Of a stretch of 19,791 nucleotides of DNA, positions 8,736 through 18,536 are shown piece after piece. The number at the start of each line of letters is the position of its first letter. The stretch's first letter is position 1. The translations under genes were made by a program, and so were the position numbers. The DNA comes from an uncultured Mycoplasma sp. GTDB taxonomy: Bacteria > Bacillota_I > Bacilli_A > Mycoplasmatales > Metamycoplasmataceae. The notes under the pieces are model-generated. The model worked only from the letters and a program-made list of their open reading frames with translations. It had not been told where the DNA came from and searched no databases. The stretch is from the NCBI GenBank assembly GCA_949284615.1, contig CASDWL010000026.1, positions 1-19,791 on the forward strand, read 5' to 3'.

Positions 8736-10742
8736 TTATAATTCAACTACTTTATATTTATTACCTGATGAAGGATCTACAATGAAATGAATTGGAGTCG
8801 CAATGTTATTATTTAATACAAAATCTCTTGAAAAACTCCATTCAACTCTTTCACCACTTCTATAAATTAAAATTATTTTTGTAGGACATAATTTTGCTTC
8901 TAATCTATTTCCATTTTGTTGTCCTTCTTTAACTAATTGTCATTGAATTTGAATATCATTTAATGTATTTAAATTTGGGACAATATTTTTTTGAAATTGA
9001 CTACAAAAGTCTGTATATGTCATTTTTCAAATGCTTCTAAAATACATTTTAAAATGTACATCTGCTAATCCTGTGTTTGTATCAAAATTCATTGAAGCAT
9101 ATATAGAATCATCTGTAGCATCTATATATCTAGGTCTAATGTTTAAAGTATATGATTCATATCCAGATTGATAATAAGGACTACTTTTATCATTGTTCAT
9201 TGGATTTATTTGTTCATATCACATAAATGGTGGAATTCTTTTTCTTAATTCAAATATATTTGTTGAATCTGTATAAATTCCTAATTGTTTATTACTTATA
9301 GGTGTTTTTCATAAATTATGCAAGCCTAAAGTTTTAATTCTGTTATCTTGAGAAATCGCCAATGTAACATCTGTAGTTTCAGACATATTTTGTCATTTAA
9401 CAGTAATAGAAAATTTGTCATAATTTGTTCCCACAAGACCATTATTTGTAATACCATCAATAAATTCTAATTTTGTTAGCAAATAAGAATCACTGAAAAT
9501 TTGATCTTTATTATTGTATAAAACATCTTTAGTGAAACTTTCAGAAATTTTTGTAATAGATTGATTTATAACATTTTGTAAACCAACAAATGAATCTAAA
9601 TAAATAGTTTGATTTTTAGGACTTAAATTAGTTAACATTGAACTATTTATAGGAATAACATTTCCTATTTCTAAATCAGCATTTTTACTAAATATAATCT
9701 CATATGCAGATGAATTTTGTTGATTTGTATTATATGTGAAATTCATTGTCTTTGTAGAAACAGTTTTTGCATTAGATTCATTTGCTGATTGAATTTCTTG
9801 TTCAAAAATTAATTCAATATTTGTGGCAAATATTTTATATTTATCAATATTATTATCTATATTTTGAACTTTGCTTGTAATTTTAATATTTGCAATATAT
9901 TCAGATGCTAATTGATTATTTGTAAATAAATTATTTCAATTCTTTTTAAAGAAAATTAAACTTAAAGCATTCTTAAATTCTTTAGTTTTTCCCCTTAAAT
10001 CAATATTTCATATTAATTCATCACCATTAACCACAGATTTATATAAATTTTGTCTGTCTTTAATATAATTGCTCATATAAAAGTCTTTTTGATTGTTTAC
10101 ATAATCATTTTGTGAATTAACAATATATGTTGAAATTGCTTCCATTATTTTTGATTTATCCTTAATATATGAAGAAATATTAATTGCTTGTCCAACACCT
10201 AAGGGATATCCTTGTAATTCATATAAAGAAGTATCTGAAGTAATCAAATAAAAATTATTTATTGTTAAGAATATATCATTGATTTTAATTTTAATATAAC
10301 TTGTATTAAGAATATTATTTTCAAAAAATATAGACGAAGATAAATCTTCTATTTTATCTACAGTTAATTCATCCTGTCCTGATGAAAATAAAAGATTTTT
10401 ATTTTCAACTATTCATTCCTTTGTTATCAATGATATAACCTGATCTAATGATGAATTTTGTAATCCCAAGCTAGAAGAGGTTATATTGTTTTTTGGAACC
10501 AAAATTAAAGGTTTTTCTTCAGGTTTTTCTGGTTCTGTCTCAGGAGGAGTAGTAGGAACTTCTGGCTCAATTACTGGCGGAGTAGGCTCACTAGGTTCTG
10601 AAGGGGCTACATCTAAATTGTTATCATTATTAGGTTTATTTGAAGATGCACTTAATACAAAAGTAGTCCCTAAAGCTGCAATCACTGTAATTGATAAAAT
10701 TGAAAAACCTGCAAAATATTTTTTTATACCTTTTATTGTCAT
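8736..10742 (-). CDS. Large surface-exposed protein with N-terminal anchor and proline/glutamate-rich stalk, function unknown
   Basis: A 668-residue reading frame, clean from ATG to stop once TGA is read as Trp. The N-terminus is a basic segment plus one hydrophobic helix (residues 11-31, ending FVLSASS), with no lipobox cysteine. The protein is therefore either cut by a signal peptidase or, more likely in a mycoplasma, stays anchored by this helix. Residues 47-82 form a stalk of Pro and Glu (SEPSEPTPPVIEPEV and onward). The rest is a polar, Asn/Ser/Thr-rich, soluble-looking extracellular region with only two cysteines. I recognise no enzyme motif or internal repeat. It follows potD by 94 bases but has its own extended -10 and an AGAAGG ribosome-binding site. 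An adhesin or other surface antigen is a reasonable guess, not a demonstrated role. Confidence 0.85.
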
Positions 10743-10778
10743 GATGTATCCTTCTTGTATAAGTTATACATTATTATC

Positions 10779-10787
10779 ATTATATCA
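10779..10787 (-). promoter_or_regulatory. Extended -10 promoter of the surface-protein gene
   Basis: The minus strand reads TGATATAAT, identical to the extended -10 in front of rplU, 36 bases ahead of the start codon. AGAAGG (10750-10755) is the ribosome-binding site, 7 bases from the ATG. No -35 match is seen. This suggests the gene is transcribed independently of the pot operon. Confidence 0.6.
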
Positions 10788-10836
10788 TAATTTAGTATTA
10801 AATCAGCAAGATTTACAGCTAAAAATAAATTACATT

Positions 10837-12213
10837 TTAATATCCATTCAATTTTTTTTGAAACGCTAATGTTAATTTGGATAAAGTTTCCTTTTCAATA
10901 GGTGATAAAGCTTGAACATAAATTGGATTAATTGGATCATTGTTTGTTGATGCAACTTCATATATGCCTCTTGCTATTTCATCATGTTTTTGAGTTTCTT
11001 CATCATAGAAATAATTGTTATAAACATAGTTATATGCTGATAGTGCGGTAGGAGTATAATTTACATAGTCAAATATTCTTAAAATAGCATTTTGCTGATA
11101 TATTGTTTCTGGGTCCATATTTTCTAGCTCTTTATCAGATGCAAATATATCTTTGAAAATTATTTCATTAAAATAATTTAATAATTCTTTTTTAGTGTCA
11201 TTGTCTATTGATGAAGAAATTACAAAACAATCTAGAATTCTTACAGTATATTTAGTTCTTATTATTCTTAATCTATCTCCATCTACAATACTTTGAAAAT
11301 TGTCATGACCATAGTATGCATCTAAAGCATCACCATTGTATATAAAAGCTGCAGATATTTTGGAAGTTGGATTAATCAAATTATTTAAAATAATATCTGA
11401 ATCTGTATCAAATAAATTTCTTTTAATATTACTTATCGGCGCTTCTGTTCCTTCAAGAACTATTTCAGAAAAATTATTGATTAATTCTAGGTAATTTTGA
11501 TCTGTAATTTTAGTGTCTCAATTCATTTTAGGATCATTTTTTGTTGCTCCTAACACAACATTTTCTCTCTCGTTCTTTGTTCATTGAATTTGAATGTTAG
11601 GTGATTTTTCTGTTAATTTTTGTAATGCTTCTAGTAATGTAGGAGGTGCTGAAAAATTAAAAGGATCAATATTCATATTTAATTCGTTAAAGATTTTTGA
11701 TGTATCATAAGCAATTAATTTATCATTAATAAAATAAGGTATTACGAAATCAGAAAACTTGAATATGTAATTGCTTCCATATTCTTCTCCATATAAAGTC
11801 TGCAATAATTCTTGATTCAATTTTCCATCATAAAATTTCATTTGTTCTCTTGCAACAGGCGTGAAATATTCTTCTCAAGTAATATTTCCTATATCTGTTA
11901 ATCTATTCATTTCTTCCATGTCTTTTCTTAAAGGAGCTATTTTACCTTCATTAATTAAAGAAATAACTGCATAGTCTGAAGTTATACCTCCAATTATTTT
12001 GTTATTTTCTAAAGCATATTCAAAGCTATTAACATCACCATATTCTTTGTATGAGTATTTTTTATTTATTTCTTGAACGGTTTTTTTATCAAAATATGAA
12101 CTATAAGAATAAAAAGATGGTTTAAAAGGGTAGATAATTTTTAAACATATTACAGTTATTAACACTACTAATGAAATTACTATTGCAGAAATGATTCCTA
12201 TAATTTTTTTCAT
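10837..12213 (-). CDS. potD: Spermidine/putrescine ABC transporter, substrate-binding protein
   Basis: Extracellular solute-binding component of the polyamine importer, 458 residues, with TGA-encoded Trp at residue 113 and elsewhere. A hydrophobic N-terminal helix (residues 4-24, ending LITVICLKI) precedes a soluble domain. There are PotD-like stretches such as NKLIAYDTSKIFNE-type text in the middle and a C-terminal lobe containing YVNYTPTALSAYNYV. A cysteine at residue 23 could be lipidated, but TVIC is a poor lipobox because the -1 residue is Ile, so a retained anchor is equally possible. It is longer than E. coli PotD (about 350 residues), as is usual in mycoplasmas. AAGAGG in the end of potC serves as ribosome-binding site. 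Assignment rests mainly on the operon. Confidence 0.85.
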
Positions 12214-12216
12214 TTA

Positions 12217-13011
12217 TTACCTCTTAGTTTTTTTCTTTACATGAAGAAAGAAAGCAATGTTTGTAATAATCATTAAAAGTAAAATTAATGTACCTAAAGC
12301 TAAAGCTCAAGAACGAAATTGTCCTTGATATAATTCAGTGCCTATTGTAGTTGTATTAGATGTTATTGATGTAATAATAAAATCATCAAATGAAAAAATA
12401 AAAGTAATTATAATGGTAAAAACAATTGATGAAAACATGTAAACAAAATATGTTTTAAATCACGTTTTAATTTTAGAATAACCCAAATCTCAGGATGCTT
12501 CAAATAATGTTCTATTAAACTTTTCACTCTTAGGATACATAATCAAAATTCCATAAGGTAGTGTCATTACAGTATGTCCTAAAACTGTTCTCATCAATCC
12601 TTCACTTCCGGAAGATAGCGAACCAAATACCATTCCAAAAAATAAAGCTAAACTTACTCCAATGATAATATCTGGATTAATCATAGAAATATTGTTATTA
12701 ATTGAATTAATGCTTTTTAATAATTTATTTTTTTGTCTTCATAAAGAAAACACAGTCATCAAAGAAATTGTTACAACAAACAAAGCTGTTATTGAAGCCA
12801 CAATTATTGAATTTAATAAAGACATCATGATTTGAGAAGAAAATAGATTTTTATAACTATCTCATGAAAAACCATTTCAAACAAATGAAACATAACCTTT
12901 ATCAGATGTTTTATTAAAACTAAAAATTGCCATTGTAAATAAGGGGATATATGATAGCACTAGAATTAAAAGTAAATATGAATATTTAATAATTTCTTTT
13001 AATTTATTCAT
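12217..13011 (-). CDS. potC: Spermidine/putrescine ABC transporter, permease
   Basis: A 264-residue inner-membrane subunit with about six hydrophobic segments. The cytoplasmic EAA loop that docks onto the ATPase is clear at residues 171-186 (EASWDLGYSKIKTWF). The C-terminal segment contains FSFDDFIITSI, typical of PotC. The ATG lies within the last codons of potB (8-base overlap), with GGTGG as ribosome-binding site. Two consecutive TAA codons end it directly before the potD ATG. Trp residues in the extracellular loop and EAA motif are coded by TGA. Confidence 0.93.
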
Positions 13012-13834
13012 TAATACCACCTTTAATCTTTCTATAAATCATTGGTATTGCATTAATTGCAAAATAAACCACTGAACAACCTAATAAAGAAATTAAAACC
13101 ACAGATGATGCCTTTTGCATATCAAATGGGTTTGATGGATTAGACAAATCATTTATAATGTTTCCTATCATTTGATTTCCTGCTGAATTATCCAATAATT
13201 TATTACTTACTGCTACAGACATAATTACTAACAAAAAGACAATTATAATTCCAGAACAAATTGCTTTCAACCCATATGGAATAACAACCTTTATAAAAGT
13301 AAAAATTTTATTGTAACCCAAATCTTGAGAAGCTTGAATTATTGATTTAGGCATTCCATTTAATATGTTATAAAGAGGTATTATCATGAAAGGTAAATAT
13401 AAATAAACAAAACCTAAATAAAGATATCCTTCAACATCGATTGGAATATCAAAAATAATCGTTAATATTCCTCTCAGAGCTAAAATTTTTACTAGTGTAA
13501 ATAAAAATAGTGGTGTAACAATCAAAGATAGCAGAATAAATTTTAAACTTTTATTTCTTGTATTAATTAGAATAAAAACATAAGGCATAGATATTATTAA
13601 ACAAATCAAAGAAACAACAATTCCCATAAAAAAAGATTTAAGAAAAATTTGTCAAAAATTCTGATCTTTTCACATTTCTCATTTGTCATAATCAGGACCT
13701 GCTCCAGCTGGTGTTATAAAGGATAAAATAATAATAAATATGATAGGAATTAATACAAATAATAAAACAAAAATTAAATAAGGTAAAAATAAAAATATAT
13801 TTAATTTGAATTTTAATTTAGTTAACATATTCAT
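13004..13834 (-). CDS. potB: Spermidine/putrescine ABC transporter, permease
   Basis: A 276-residue polytopic membrane protein. The first helix (FLFLPYLIFVLLFVLIPII) is followed by an extracellular loop with several TGA-encoded Trp (residues 52-61). The EAA loop is at about 164-186 (PKSIIQASQDLGYNKIFTF). The start ATG has an AGAGAGG ribosome-binding site within the last codons of potA and lies one base after the potA stop. A second ATG two codons on is possible but less well spaced. It overlaps potC by 8 bases, so the permease pair is translationally coupled. Confidence 0.93.
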
Positions 13835-13835
13835 A

Positions 13836-15176
13836 TTAATCCTCTCTTTCCATTAAATGCATTGAGGTGACTGTTCAAGATATATAAACTTTTTCACCTA
13901 ATTCATATTCACTAGATGATTCCACTAAAAATACTTTGTTTTTTGTTTTTATAGTAATCAAGTAATAACTTCCTTCATAAGTAATTGTTTCTACTTCACC
14001 TTTTATGATGCCACTAGATTTTTTAATTACAATATCTTCAGGCCTTATTAATACATCCACAATATCATCATTATTAAATTTATATTTTGTTCAATATTTC
14101 ATTTTTTTGTCAAGAATTGAAATAATTTCATTTTCTTGATCTATTATCTTGCCTTCCAAAATATTAGCATCACCTATAAAATTAGCTACTCATTTATTTT
14201 TTGGATAGTCATAGACTTCTTTAGAAGTTCCATATTGTTCAATAACACCTTCTCTAACAATGGCAATTCTATTAGACAATCTTAAAGCTTCTTCTCGGTC
14301 ATGAGTGACAAAAATGAAAGTGATCCCCAATTTTTTTTGGATTGAAGATAAAAAGATTTGCATTTGTTCCCTAATTTTGGCATCTAAAGCCGATAATGGT
14401 TCATCTAGCAATAGTAATGATGGTTCAATTACTAATGAACGAGCTAAAGCCACTCTTTGTTTTTGACCGCCCGAAAGCATATCCACTGATTTTTTTTCAT
14501 GGCCTTCTAAATTTACTAATTTGATAACTTCTTGCACAATATTGTTCATTTCTTGATTTGTGATCTTTCTAGTTAAATATCTTTTTTCAAACTTTTCATT
14601 CATTAATGAAGGTCATACTTCTCATGAAGCATACTTAAAATCTAAATCATCTAATCAATTTTGTAATTTGGTTCTTTTACTTTTAGAAAGTTTTTTATTT
14701 TTTAACTCAGATTCATATTCTATCTGAATTTTGTCTAATTTTTTCATAGCTTCTTGAGCTTGTTTTTCTCATTTTTTTTGTAATGATTTTTGCTTTGAAA
14801 AAACACTTTGTTTAATTAATGCTTTTGGTAATGGAATTCTTTTCAATTTCAATCCATATTTAATATTATTTTCTACACTCAAATGAGGAAATAAGGCATA
14901 ATCTTGGAATATTGTAGATACATCTCTCATATGAGGAGGCAAATCTTTAATATCTAAACCCTTAAAAAGAATTTCACCTCTTGTTGCTCATTCAAAACCT
15001 GCAATTAACCTTAAAATTGTTGTTTTACCTGATCCTGAAGGTCCTAATAAAGTTATAAATTCACCTTGATTAATAGATAAATTTATGTTTTTAAGTATTT
15101 CTTTATCATCATATGTTTTAACAATATTTTTTAACTCAATAATAGGTTTTTTTTCTTCCACTTCATCTCCATGCAT
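13836..15176 (-). CDS. potA: Spermidine/putrescine ABC transporter, ATP-binding protein, with internal charged insertion
   Basis: A 446-residue ATPase energising polyamine import. Walker A GPSGSGKT is at 45-52, the Q-loop Gln at 91 ([10 protein letters not shown]), the signature LSGGQ at 234-238, Walker B LLLLDEP at 254-260 and the H-loop His at 292 (VTHDREEA). A C-terminal TOBE-like regulatory domain follows from about 340 (RPEDI near 378). The Q-loop and signature lie about 140 residues apart against roughly 55 in standard PotA. The extra block (about 115-205) is Lys/Glu/Gln-rich and predicted helical; mycoplasma PotA proteins are known to be enlarged. A GTG at codon 6, preceded by GGAG, is an alternative start. 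First gene of potABCD. Confidence 0.95.
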
Positions 15177-15374
15177 AAAATTAAAAAACTTTCAAATAAA
15201 TATTTTATTATTTTTTATAAAAATAATATTAAAAAATAATTTGAATATAAATATGTGAATTTTAAATTTAAAATTAGTTTTAGTAAATTAAAATAAATTA
15301 CAAACTTTTTATCAATAAAAAATGATTATTTTAATATTTATTTATTTTATTTTTTAATTAAAATAATAATAACT
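15177..15374. promoter_or_regulatory. Divergent promoter region between potA and lepA
   Basis: About 198 bases of nearly pure A and T. The only ordered element I see is a perfect 18-base palindrome, AATTTTAAATTTAAAATT, at 15258-15275. No -10 stands out above the AT background for either gene and no ribosome-binding site precedes lepA. Confidence 0.5.
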
Positions 15375-17171
15375 ATGGTGAATAAAAAAAACATTAGAAA
15401 TTTTGCAATTATTGCTCATATTGATCATGGAAAAAGTACATTGGCCGATCGTTTATTAGAATTTACTCATACAATAGATACAAGAAATTTAAATGCTCAG
15501 CATTTAGATACTATGGACCTTGAAAAAGAAAGAGGCATTACTATTAAATTAAATGCAGCTCAGATAGAGTATAAAGATTATTTATTTCACATTATAGACA
15601 CACCTGGTCATGTTGATTTTACATATGAAGTTTCTAGATCATTAGCGGCTTGCGAAGGAGCTTTATTGTTGGTAGATGCTACCCAAGGCATAGAAGCACA
15701 AACCTTATCTAATGTTTATTTAGCTATGGATAATGAACTAGATATAGTACCTATTATCAATAAAATTGATTTGCCATCTGCTGATCCTGATAGAGTTAAA
15801 GAAGAAATTGAAAATATTATTGGAATACCTGCTGATGATGCAATATTAATTTCAGCTAAAAATGGAATAGGAATAGATAATGTTTTAGATGCGATAATAA
15901 ATAGAATACCTGCCCCTAAAAATTGTGATGATTCTCTTCCATTAAAAGCTCTAGTATTTGATTCTTATTTTGATTTCTATAGAGGGGTTATTTTATTGAC
16001 AAGAATATTTGAAGGACAAATTAAAGTAGGCGATGAATTTTATTTTATGTCATCTAATAAAAAATTTCATGTTACAGAATTAGGAATTAAAAAACCTCAT
16101 GAAGTTAAAAAAGATATATTAACTGCAGGAGAAGTTGGTTGAATTGCTGCAGCAATTAGAGATGCAAAAGATGTATCTGTGGGAGACACAATAACTCTTA
16201 TTGATAACCCTACAAAAGAGGCTTTACCTGGATATAAAAAATTAAAGCCTGTAATTTTTTGTGGATTTTATCCTGTAGATACAATTGATTATGACAAAAC
16301 AAAAGATGCTTTAATGAAAATATCTCTATCAGATTCTTCCATCACATATGAACCTGAAACGTCTAAAGCTTTAGGGTTTGGATTTAGGATAGGTTTTTTA
16401 GGTCTTTTACATATGGAAATTTTAAAAGAAAGATTAGAAAGAGAATTTAATGTTTCTATTATTGCAACTGCTCCATCAGTAGAATATAAAGTTTTTTATA
16501 CAAATGGAGAAAATAAAATTATTGCAAATCCTTCAGATTTTCCTGACAAATCTTTTATCGAATACATAGAAGAACCTTATATTAAAGCATTTATTATTGT
16601 TAGTGAGGAATATATAGGCCCTATTATGGAATTGTGTCAAAATAAGAGAGGAATTTATATTAATATTGAATATATTGATAATATAAGAAGAAAAATCGTT
16701 TATGAATTACCTTTAACTGAGATTATCTTTGATTTTTTTAACAAATTAAAATCTGTATCTAAAGGTTATGCTTCTTTTGATTATGAAATTATAGGTTATA
16801 GAAAAAGTGATATGGAGAAAGTTGATATCCTTTTGAATGGAGAAAAAATTGATGCTTTTTCTATGATTGTTCATAAAGATTTTGCTTATGCAAAATCAAG
16901 AGATTTAACCCAAAAATTAAAAGATGTTATTCCAAGGCAAAATTTTGAAGTTCCTGTGCAAGCAGCTATTGGAGCAAAAATTATTGCTCGTGAAACAATC
17001 AAGGCTTATAGAAAAGATGTTACTGCAAAATTATATGGTGGTGATGTTACTAGAAGAATGAAATTGTTAAAAAAACAAAAAGAAGGTAAAAAGAAATCTA
17101 AATTATTTGGAAGAGTTGAAGTTCCCCAAGAAGCTTTTTTATCAATTTTAAAAACAGATACAGACAACTAA
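15375..17171 (+). CDS. lepA: Elongation factor 4 (LepA), translational GTPase
   Basis: Ribosome-associated GTPase that acts on elongating or initiating ribosomes. It has 598 residues, the usual length, with one TGA-encoded Trp at residue 256. GTPase motifs are complete: AHIDHGKS (14-21), ERGITI (52-57), DTPGH (75-79), NKID (129-132) and a SAK motif further on. The LepA-specific C-terminal domain ends with [20 protein letters not shown] and [13 protein letters not shown]. No Shine-Dalgarno sequence precedes the ATG (the upstream bases are AATAATAATAACT), so initiation is unusual or the mRNA starts very close to the ATG. It converges on ybeY with a 9-base gap. Confidence 0.97.
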
Positions 17172-17173
17172 TA

Positions 17174-17203
17174 ATTTAGTTTATCTAAATATTTTTTCTT
17201 TTT
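17174..17203 (+). terminator. Weak terminator of lepA overlapping the ybeY 3' end
   Basis: ATTTAG (17174-17179) and CTAAAT (17185-17190) form a 6-pair stem with a TTTAT loop, followed by a long T-rich tract (ATTTTTTCTTTTT). The stem is AT-rich and overlaps the last codons of ybeY, as space between the convergent genes is only 9 bases. Confidence 0.45.
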
Positions 17204-17630
17204 CCATAATTTTGTAAACAATATTATTGAAATGCTTTTCTTCATTTTTTTCTTTATGTTCTAAACCACTTAAGTGAACTAATCCATGAGCAAAAAGAAA
17301 ACAGAATTCTCTTTTTAAAGAATGATTAAATTCCCTTGCTTGCTCTTCTATTTTTTCATAAGATAAAATAATTTCACCCAAAAAATTGAATCCCAAATCA
17401 TGAGATAATTCATTAAAAGTAAAAGGGAAAGATAAAATGTCTGTTTCCTTGTTGATATTACGATAATCTTTTGAAATCTTCTTTATGGTTTTATTATTAG
17501 TGACCAAAACATCCACATATAAATCATTCTCATAATTCATTATTTTTTGAAATGTTTTTAAAATCTGTTTAAATTCTTTTTCAAAAACAAAATCATAATT
17601 ATCATCTATTTTTATTGATAGCTTATTCAT
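17181..17630 (-). CDS. ybeY: Endoribonuclease YbeY (rRNA maturation factor)
   Basis: Single-strand-specific, zinc-dependent endoribonuclease involved in 16S rRNA 3'-end processing and ribosome quality control. The 149-residue length is normal. The zinc-binding HGLVHLSGLEH motif is intact at H115, H119 and H125. Upstream, DILSFPF (64-70) and GEIILS (85-90) are typical family strands. A TATAAT box ends only 10 bases before the ATG and there is no ribosome-binding site, suggesting a leaderless or nearly leaderless message. It is convergent with lepA. Confidence 0.95.
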   Translation of the reverse strand: MNKLSIKIDDNYDFVFEKEFKQILKTFQKIMNYENDLYVDVLVTNNKTIKKISKDYRNINKETDILSFPFTFNELSHDLGFNFLGEIILSYEKIEEQAREFNHSLKREFCFLFAHGLVHLSGLEHKEKNEEKHFNNIVYKIMEKEKIFR

Positions 17631-17640
17631 AATGAGTAAT

Positions 17641-17646
17641 ATTATA
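17641..17646 (-). promoter_or_regulatory. Candidate -10 box of ybeY
   Basis: TATAAT on the minus strand; 10 bases separate it from the ybeY ATG at 17630. A normal start site would leave a leader of only a few bases. No -35 match is visible. Confidence 0.4.
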
Positions 17647-17695
17647 TATCATTAATTTTATTAATTTATATTCCTCAAATAATAAATTATTATGG

Positions 17696-18136
17696 TTAAT
17701 CTTTTAAATTATTATAAAACTCGTCATCTAATTCTTCAATAATAATATTTTGTAGATCATCATCTGGATTAAAAAAAGTTATATGAGAAAAATAAGAATC
17801 TTTTTTTGCACCATGTCAATGCTCAGTGTTAGGTGGAACAATAATCACTTTTCCTTCTTTTAATTCTATGACTTCTTTGCCTCTTTCTTGATATCATCCT
17901 TCTCCTGCAGTGCAAATTAAAAATTGGTCACCACCTTTTTTAGATTTATGCATATGTCAATGAGTTCTACATCCTGGCTCAAAATTAACATTAAAAATTG
18001 AAAGTTTTTTATCTGAAGATGTTCCCAAATAATTTACTCATGTATTTTTATTAAAAAATTTTTTATTGGCTTCATTATCTTTTCCTATACCAAAAAAATT
18101 TTTATTTTCAAAAGAAAGTTTATCTTTATATTTCAT
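17696..18136 (-). CDS. Small cupin-domain protein
   Basis: A 146-residue protein that is only seen when TGA is read as Trp: Trp codons at residues 33, 60, 81 and 107 are all TGA. It is a single-domain cupin. Motif 1 is GCRTHWHMH (55-63) with potential metal-binding histidines, followed by GGDQFLICTAGEGWYQ (68-83), where Gln71 stands near the usual Glu ligand. Motif 2 is GKVIIVPPNTEHWHGA (95-110) with two further histidines. The GEGWYQ…PP…HWHGA pattern matches the cupins found alone or fused to carboxymuconolactone-decarboxylase-like proteins in other bacteria. The substrate is unknown. It follows the HlyD-like gene by 22 bases on the same strand; no ribosome-binding site is seen. Confidence 0.88.
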
Positions 18137-18158
18137 AATTATTCAATTTTATATTAAA

Positions 18159-18536
18159 TTAAAATAAAATTTCATGTAATTTTTTAGTTGAATAAAATAT
18201 TTTTACACTGTATAAAGAATTAGTTTTAATCAACTTGTATAATTCATCATTAGAAAAATTAATTCTATAAATATTGTTTCCTTGATATATAAATTCAATA
18301 TCATATAAATAAAAAGATTTATTTTCAATAATTATGTAAATATCTTTAGGATTATTCAAGAAATTAATATTAGATGTAGAAAATCTTAATGAAAAATTTT
18401 TGTTATTATCAACTTCTAATATAGCATCAACATATTCCTTAAATTCAGTTTGAAGCAAAATAACAATTGAAACGATTGATAAAATAATGAAAATTAATGA
18501 TCAAGCAAAAATCTTCTTTTTATATAAAGTATTCAC
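18159..18536 (-). CDS. Small single-pass membrane protein, candidate minimal HlyD-type accessory protein of the adjacent exporter
   Basis: A 125-residue protein starting at a GTG that overlaps the last codons of the upstream exporter gene (17-base overlap). A start at an internal TTG would cut off the membrane helix, and no good ATG exists. A short basic N-terminus (MNTLYKKKIF) leads to one hydrophobic helix (11-30; W12 is TGA), then FKEYVDAILEVD. The remainder is a beta-rich, Asn/Tyr/Ile-rich domain of about 90 residues ending KLHEILF. Topology (N-in helix, then external beta domain) and the position directly after a peptide-type ABC exporter recall HlyD/LcnD-like accessory proteins. Those are about 400-470 residues with a long coiled coil, which is missing here. 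The link is inferred from topology and context, not from clear homology. Confidence 0.6.

Noticed and set aside
10486..10869. Plus-strand open frame of 127 codons with glycine/serine repeats
   Set aside because: It is antisense to the Pro/Glu stalk of the surface protein; proline codons read as glycine on the other strand. No ribosome-binding site or promoter supports it.
15177..15374. Long AT runs between potA and lepA as a possible replication origin
   Set aside because: No DnaA-box cluster or dnaA/dnaN neighbour is present; AT-richness alone is normal for spacers in this genome.
17631..17651. Short upstream reading frame (nine codons, MIYNITHYE) overlapping the ybeY start
   Set aside because: Its ATG lies upstream of or within the presumed -10 box and has no properly spaced ribosome-binding site, so it is probably never transcribed.
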